From contig NW_026262734.1 in the NCBI RefSeq assembly GCF_021869535.1, positions 114,095,588-114,159,587 of the forward strand: a DNA stretch of 64,000 nt. The letters run 5' to 3'. This DNA comes from Mytilus californianus. Lineage: Eukaryota; Mollusca; Bivalvia; Mytilida; Mytilidae. Numbering within the stretch: the first letter of the stretch is position 1; each line of letters starts with the position of its first letter. Position numbers and translations under genes: made by a program. Of the stretch, positions 57,331 to 64,000 are shown one piece after another. The notes beneath the pieces are model-generated. The model saw only the letters and a list, made by a program, of their open reading frames with translations. It was not told the origin of the DNA and did no database searches.

Positions 57331-58870
57331 ACTTTATCTTGTCAGGCTTATCATCCCAAATGAATGAATAAATTTTACTATAAAGTTGACGTATCATACT
57401 TTCATCTGGACCTGGGATGGACAGGAACAGATGATTAAATTTTGATATAATTAGCGACTTTATAATTGTTATTTTACCAAACGGGGTAAGTGACTGTTTC
57501 GACCATTTTGTAATATTTGTTTTCTATTTCTTGTATGCGAGGAGCATAATTTAGTTTTAAAATTCTATCTAAATCAACACAGAAAGTGATACCCAATAAT
57601 TTGAAGGTACTGGAACCCCACTTCAGTCCCCACTTTACATATATTTTGTCTTGACTATGTCTTTTACTACCTATCCATATAACGTTTGTTTGTCTAAATT
57701 ATTGTTCAGTCCTGATATCTCAGCATAGAGTTGTAATATACGGAGAGATGCATCCAGCGAGGAAGGTGACCCATCTAAAATCAGTGATGTGTCGTCTGCA
57801 TATCGAGACAAGATATACCCTGAATCATCTATCGTAATACCCTTTTTCTAATAACTATTTCTTACTAAAATGCCTTATATTTCTGCACATAGCAAGAAAA
57901 GGTAAGGAGACAAAGTATTCCCCTGTCTACAGCCTCTCTCCACACGGAAAAAGTTTGACGAGAGACAACAGTTCTGGGTGACAGTTGATGTAATATCAAT
58001 GTAAAATGTTTTTTATCCAGTTTATAATCGAATTTCCAAAATTAAAATACTTAAGTGTTTTAAAGAGAAGTGCCCATGATATAGAGTCAAAGGCCTTCTC
58101 AAAATCAATAAGTAATAATATACCAGGGATATAATTTTCTTCTGTAAAGTGTGAAAATATCATATATATGTCTACAGTTCTCCCCAATAAATCTACCCGG
58201 GATAAAGCCTGTTTGATCAGAGTCAATCATTGTATTTAGAACTGACTTTATCCTCTCAGCTATACAACTAGAAGCTAGTTTGTATGTTGAGTTCAAAAGT
58301 GTAATTGGACGCCTTGGACTTGCCTTTTTTCGGAATGCATGTGATAACTCCCTGCCTCTGTGTGACAGACATTTCCCCTATTTGATATGCATAATTTATT
58401 GACCTCAAGACAAATTTTCCAATGTCTATCCAAAATACTTTAAAAAAATCTGCAGTAAAACCATCTGACAATGGACTTTTATTATGTTTCATCCTTTTCA
58501 AAGCTTGTGTTAATTCGGTAAAGGAAATGTTACCTTCTAAGGATTCTCTTTCATTATCTTTTAATTTAGATGTCTTAAATGGTAATTCCCTTGATAAGTT
58601 TACTTTTTTAAGACATTCTTGTCTTTTGTAAAGTTTCTCATAAAATATTTTTGATTGTTTTAAGATCTCTTTTTGATTTTCTACTACAGTATTTTCATCA
58701 ATAACTATATTTTTAATAGTTTTATTGACAAAGTTTTGTGTTTCTAAATAACAAAATTTTAGTTGGCCTCTCTCCTTCTTCAATAAGAAAGTTCTAATCA
58801 TTCCATCAGTTTCTATGATTGTTCCAGTGATTTCTAAACTGCACAGTTACGAAATTATTTTGTAACCAAC
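57331..58870 (-). mobile_element. L1/Tx1-type LINE RT, decayed, YADD retained
   Basis: In minus-strand order: 58801-58268 (about 177 codons) covers the RT entry region with LKRMKHNKSPLSDGFTADFF and GVITCIPKKGKSK. Then come LASSCIAERIKSVLNTMID, DQTGFIPGRFIGEN, LLLIDFEKAFDSISW (58140-58080) and FNFGNSIINWIKNI. After frame breaks, RYADDTSLILDG follows, with YADD at 57802-57791. At the low end KFNHLFLSIPGPDESM and IWDDKPDKIKW follow. The motifs fit the L1/Tx1 group. Several frameshifts and stops make it non-functional. The endonuclease region is not visible. Confidence 0.8.
58268..58801 (-). pseudogene. RT N-terminal segment of the L1/Tx1-type LINE
   Basis: About 177 open codons, the longest frame in the window. 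It holds the linker before the RT (FYEKLYKRQECLKK), then LTQALKRMKHNKSPLSDGFT and VTQRQGVITCIPKKGKSK. It ends in a wrong frame after SNYT, where the next conserved part should continue toward LASSCIAER. The homologous frame continues upstream past 58801 to at least 58860. Confidence 0.8.
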
Positions 58871-59215
58871 AACAAATATTATGTAAATATATTATAAGGC
58901 CACACAAATTAGGCCAACTAAATAAATATGATAGTTACAGTATCATAACAACGTAAATACAAGTGTCAATCACACAACTCCAGAGATCTTCTGATAATGT
59001 TTCTTTATTTATGCATATTAGTACAATTCAGCATCTGTATATATAGTTACCACGGAAACTTCTAGAACACTGTAGAAGTTTAATTACGCAATGTAGATAG
59101 TGACCATTCTTGGATTATAATGCAAATCAAATAGAAAATTCTAATCATCCCATCAGTATCTACGATTGTTCCAGTAATTTCTAAACTGCACAATAACATT
59201 ATTTTATCAACAACT
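58795..59215. repeat. Duplicated ~75-bp piece of the LINE
   Basis: TTCTAATCATTCCATCAGTT through TTTCTAAACTGCACA (58795-58870) recurs at 59140-59215 (TTCTAATCATCCCATCAGTA). The period is about 345 bases. In the minus frame both encode LEITGTIIETDGMIR-like sequence. Confidence 0.8.
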
Positions 59216-61189
59216 ATAACAAAGACACAACCCAATTACGTAAACATCCCACACACAACAAATTAAGGCCAAGGTAGATAATTATGATAAGTACATTCTC
59301 ATAACCGTATATGCATATGTATCTTTGGTTATCTGTCATAATCGTAACGCATGAGGAGTTCAAGGTAAAAGGCCGAGTGTTGACTGATAAGGAAAACAGT
59401 CAGAGGCGTCTAAATTGATAAACAAGACAGATACCATTATAATTATTTGGCTACACGATTTCGCTATTATTATTTTGTTTTGTCTCAATTTTGTTCCCAA
59501 AAAACTTCAATGCTGGCGAGTTATACCTACTATCTGAGTACATTGACTCTGATGATTACACTTGATTATACTCAATAGTGCATTCTTGTTTGGTCTATTA
59601 TGTCAACTATGTCGACTCAATGATGTAGTTGTGTAAATCAGAACTAGAATCTTATAATGATCATCCAATTTTCATTTTACAGAAATGAAAGGTTGTAACA
59701 AGAATATGTCCGTCCAAATATTTTTTAAACGGAATTAGAGAAATCCCGGTATGCTCTTTCCTACATGTTTACTTGCAAACGATCACTTTTGCCCACAAAT
59801 AGATTCCCTAAGCTTTATTTGGCAAAACCTGTCAGAATATTTGCTCCTTAATGCTTTTCACTTTCGTCTTTGCTTTGACTTTTTTAAGTGTTTTTTTTTC
59901 TACCGTCACCGATGAATGTTTTGTCCACGAATCGCGCGTCTGTTGAACACAATTTCAATCCTGGTATCTATGATGTGTTTATTTGCAGCACACTTTATAT
60001 CCAAATATTCATAAAAATATCGATGTCGAATTGTTCAAATAACACAAATTAACTGTTATATTCAAGGCATCGTTAATTTACACATCACCAGTATTGCACT
60101 TAGAAATAAAGCAGTATAGACAATCTCAAAAACCTGTTTACTATAAGTGTAACTTACATTGAACATTGCATCATTTAGAAATGTTTCATTATCATTCAAA
60201 CTGTTATGAAATTACAACTTACCTTGAAATTTATTTTTTCTAGCTCATCTTGAAAAACATTGTTTTAGACTCATTATGTCTATCATGCCTATGTCAGATT
60301 AAATAGAATAGACATATTTTCCAACCAAATTTTTAAGTATTCAACATCTTCCAAATTTGGGACAAATATGTTTAAAAATCACTAACATGACAATGAAAAC
60401 ACATACAATTTGATAGAAAGACGGAAAAATTTAAAATACACATTGACGATTTGTTAAAAAGAAGTACAGTACTTTGTTAAAAGAAATATAACAATAAGTA
60501 TTATGCATGTGTTCGTGCATGAGTTGTTCTTTTTTTTATTTAAAAACAAACTGTTGTGTATCAGGTTATATCGGTTTTTGTTAAGAAATACGTCCGTTCA
60601 GATTGTATCAGTTATTAAAATGCTGCAAAGCGACACTTATTTTGTTATTTATTTTATCAACATTCGATCAAAATATCTTTCAGAACAGCTCAACTAATGA
60701 CTATCAATATCGTTGTTTTGTAAATGAAAAGATATTTGACGAAAATGTTAATTACATAGCTAGCTAACTACAAAGACGTACACACATAGAAGACACTAAG
60801 TGGATATACCTTAGATACCTTAGGTATGGAAAATAACTCTTACAAATGTATTGGAAGTCATTTGTGCATTTTAAACTAACAAAAATTGTAATAGTAATCC
60901 GAGGCAAGGTTCACTCAATTCATCATTTTGACGTGCCTTTTTACTTATTTCTCCGTTAATCTACAACGATTGAAGACAATCTTACATCTCACATTCGAAA
61001 ATAGTTATATGTGTATTTATATTCTTCAATTTCATAAAAATAACAAATAAATAAACAGAAATCCTACCTTTTATTTGTCTATAGATGGTCCGTCACCGTA
61101 CCTGATATTAGATACTATTGAGTCCAAGCATTTTTTGCCGGGGTAGTTTAGACACAATGAATAATTTACTTAAATTAAACCTGTGTTAT
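59216..61189. other. Unassigned, nothing recognised
   Basis: AT-rich, with no paired repeat or coding motif noticed. A 64-codon plus-strand frame at 60503-60697 shows no motif. Confidence 0.4.
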
Positions 61190-63850
61190 ACAGTCTACTG
61201 ATCATCAAAGTGTATTTCTAAAATTTAAGCCATGGTTATCAGAAAGAGGAAATGGGTATTGGAAAACAAAAGACTCAGTATAACAAAATAATAATAAACA
61301 AGAACTTATTAACTACTTGATTGATAAATATTTATCTTAAAGGATACATTAGATTGTAGACTTTTATGGGATGGTTTTGAAATCGGGGTAAGGGAGATAA
61401 CTACAACTTACTGTAGAAATAAAGTGAAGTTAACTAGAGAGCAAAGACGTAGTTTAGATAAGGACCTGGAACAAAAAGTAGAACGTATAGATAAGAGATA
61501 TTGTGATGAAAATTATAATGTGGAAAAAGAAATTAATGATTTAAAAAAGTAAGTAAGATTTATGATGAAAAGGCAAAAGGGGCACGAATTAGATCAGAGA
61601 AAAATGAATTGATTTTGGGGAAAAGGACAATTCCTATGTCCTTGGTATAAAAGAAGAGGCAACTGAAAAAACTATAAGTAAGCTTAAGGACTAAAGACAA
61701 ATTCATGATTTTATAGATTTTGCAGACCCATAGAATATTGAGGGGGCAATAGTTTTTGTAGATATTACAAAAGCACTTGATTCAATGGAATGGGATTTTA
61801 TGTTTAGAACTTTGAGGCATTTTTGTTTTAACGAAGAATTTATTAACTGGGTTAAAACAATGTACACAGATATTCAAACATGTGTTATGAACAATGGCTG
61901 GGTATCAGAAGCTTTCAAAAATTCACGTGGGATATGACAAGAATTCCTGTGTCAGCTCTTTTGTTTATTTGGCTGTTGAAATTATGGCCTAGAGATTAAG
62001 AAATAATAAGAATGTGAAAGGTGTAGATGTAAAAGTAGATTGGAAAAGTCATAGTATTAAGATTTCAAAATTAGCAGAAGAAACAACACTTTTCTGCAAA
62101 AATGAAAACGATGTGGTAACTGGAATGACCGTAATATAAATTGTTGGTTCTTTTCAGGTTTCTTATTAAATAGAAATAGCGGGATTAATGATTGGGAAAT
62201 TGAAATCGTGTAAAAATAAAAATTAAGCGGGGAGATAAACCTATTGAAGCTTTAGGGGTGTTTTTCGGACAAGATAAAGAGGAATGCCAAAAATTAAAGT
62301 TGGATTAAATTATTTGTGATATGGACAATAAACGAAATCTTTCAATTTTAGGAAAAATCCTAATTATAAAGTTTGTTTTATTAATATTGCCTTTGTTTAC
62401 ATTCATTGGAAGCGTCTGTCTAATGTCAGAACATTATCTTAAAGAAATAGAAAACAGAAGCTTTAAATATATTTGGCATGGGAAACCAGACAAATTTAAA
62501 AGAAACCCGATGAAAGGTCCATATAAAAATGTGGGTCTAAAAATGGTTAACTAAAAAAGTTATTCTGTTGCTTTAAAAGCATCATTTGTAAATAGTTTGG
62601 TTCATGGTATACTTTCGACTAGGAAGCTTATACCATTTGAATACTTAAATGTTTCAAACATAATTCTGTCAATATTTGAATGAATTTGATTGATATTAAG
62701 TCTCTAAAATATCTTTAATAGTTTTTAAGTTTTAATATTTATTTCTTTTTCTATGTATTAGCTTCCTATAGACAGGGACACCTCTAATAATATAGTATAA
62801 CGTTAATTTTGTGGAGACATTTTTGTTGTTTTGTTTCAGACAACTATGTACAATGATGTACAGTACACTATGTTTTTAGTATATATTTTTTTTATGAATG
62901 TGACTTTAAAAGTTATATATACAATTTTGGCTTTTATTATGTTTAATATTACAAACTTCGCTTATTTACATGTGTGTGTGTTAGGTATGTCAACAACAAT
63001 AGCAGTATAAAAATAAGAGATACTCATAAGAGTTTAATTTACATAAGGAGTTTATGTTCTTTTTTAAGTATACATGTGTTAATAACTTAAAAAGAAAGTT
63101 TCTTTTTTCAAAAAATCTATCCCAGAAGAATGGATCGAAGTTGTTCAAAAAGAAAATTCGGTTAAAATTACAGAAATAGGGTTATATGGAACAATCATTA
63201 TACTGAGACTCCATTATAAACAAATAAAATGTTATATAACTCTTTAATAAGTATAAAACTAGCGCCATCAATAGGGATAAACAAATGGCTTAGAATCCTA
63301 GAAATACAAGAAATTCTAAATATGAATTCATTGTACCAATTTATTTTTTAATTTCTGACTAAAAATAAATTGAAACTATTTAAATGGAAATTAAAACAAT
63401 ACATTGTTCCAACGAAAAAACGTGTATTGCAGTGGAAAATAACAATAAAAGACAGATAAGTGTTATATTTATTACCAAGAAGAAGATTATGCACTTTTTT
63501 CTATATTGTTCATCTGTGACTATATTTTGGCAAAACAAATCTATGACCTTTTTAAAAGAAGTAAAATAGATTTTGTTATTTAATTACAACATCTCATATT
63601 TGGATATAAAATCATAGATAGTCAATATAACATTTTTGAATTTTCTAATGACGATAGTTAGTTTTTTCTATCTATAAGTCATAATATGTATCCGAGCAGA
63701 GAACAAACATTGTTGATGTCTATAGTACTTTTTAAAATGAATTTAATAAGAAAGAAGACACAGATAGACATAAAACAACATACCCAATGTCATTGTCAAT
63801 TAAAAAAGAATTTTAGCAATAATTAGTTTTTGTATGGGACATTTGTACAT
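61190..63850 (+). mobile_element. L1/Tx1-type LINE, 3' two-thirds, decayed
   Basis: The order fits one element: the linker KIYDEKAKGARIRSEKNEL (about 61555-61610), then EGAIVFVDITKALDSMEWDF (61741-61800, motif A), NWVKTMYTDIQTCVMNNGW, KISKLAEETTLF with LAEE at 62071-62082 in place of LADD, and LSILGKILIIKFVLL (62338-62385). RSFKYIWHGKPDKFKRNP and LVHGILSTRKLIPFEYL follow. After an AT-rich gap (about 62690-63040) it ends with IPEEWIEVVQKENSV and a late Cys/His remnant (IMHFFLYCSSVTIFW) near 63490. Stops and frameshifts are numerous. It faces the other L1/Tx1-type LINE. Confidence 0.75.
62321..62554 (+). pseudogene. LINE fragment after the RT palm
   Basis: About 77 open codons: the SILGKILIIK thumb motif, YLKEIENRSFKYIWHGKPDK and KGPYKNVGLKMVN. 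It is the best-kept part of the 61190-63850 LINE. Neighbouring parts continue in other frames on both sides. Confidence 0.8.
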
Positions 63851-64000
63851 GTTTATAAGTTCATAAGTTGAATCAGCTGTTTATTTTCCTGGATAATCAG
63901 TGGAGTGTAACAAGGTAAATCAAGAGAAACTTGGACTCTTGGTGAGATTTTTAACACGCAAGATTTGATGAATACATATTATTATGCTGTCAAAAAAAAA
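63851..64000. other. Window end, possible LINE 3' UTR
   Basis: AT-rich sequence ending in a run of A at the window edge. It may be the poly(A) tail of the plus-strand LINE, but the right boundary is not visible. Confidence 0.3.

Overview
This window is AT-rich eukaryotic DNA with no bacterial-style gene packing. I read it as part of a bivalve mollusc genome, most likely a mussel of the Mytilus type. The reasons are one spliced animal-type gene with very long introns, several dispersed repeat blocks that I recognise from mussel sequence (for example the block containing GATGTGGTATGAGTGCCAAT), and many decayed reverse-transcriptase genes of kinds common in molluscs. The species assignment is inference from memory and was not tested by a search.

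The one convincing host gene lies on the minus strand and encodes an ankyrin-repeat protein. It reads from right to left: a possible promoter and 5' UTR exon near 49.7-49.8 kb; a short start exon (44576-44606, MASRQLNE); a 29-codon first ankyrin exon (40137-40223); and three paralogous one-repeat exons of 34, 35 and 35 codons (7665-7766, 6767-6871, 2299-2403). Every junction is phase 0, with AG/GT borders and no stop codons. The gene runs off the left edge. Its third intron of about 32 kb holds most of the mobile DNA. The last three exons sit in tandem segmental duplications that also carry intron sequence and a LINE. The copies have since diverged by a mobile-element insertion and by expansion of 20-bp and ~107-bp tandem repeats.

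Layout: 0-8.4 kb, duplicated ankyrin exon units with a CR1/Jockey-type LINE. 8.8-15 kb, tails and RT remnants of Penelope-like-type retroelements and a 570-bp CAAGTG-rich repeat. 16.5-17.8 kb, a dead integrase-core gene. 18.1-23.7 kb, LINE and RT remnants with a foldback element. 23.8-25.4 kb, a terminal-inverted-repeat insertion inside an older repeat, with a tRNA-like SINE in it. 26-29 kb, further repeats, including an inverted second copy of the CAAGTG element. 32-33 kb, an element with clustered GTTCC/GGAAC dyads. 34.3 kb, a perfect 40-bp-arm hairpin. 35-36.7 kb, a two-level tandem array. 39-45.6 kb, ankyrin exons plus nested tails and a LINE end. 47-52 kb, more tails, a 154-bp foldback and the putative promoter. 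53-57 kb, a 527-bp tandem duplication and the best-preserved Penelope-like RT. 57.3-64 kb, two L1/Tx1-type LINEs in opposite orientation.

No mobile element here looks active: RT frames carry stops and frameshifts, and three of the four LINE RTs whose metal-binding motif is visible have lost catalytic aspartates. Nothing suggests a new enzymatic system. The parts most worth a second look are the expanding ankyrin exon array and several structured non-coding repeats.
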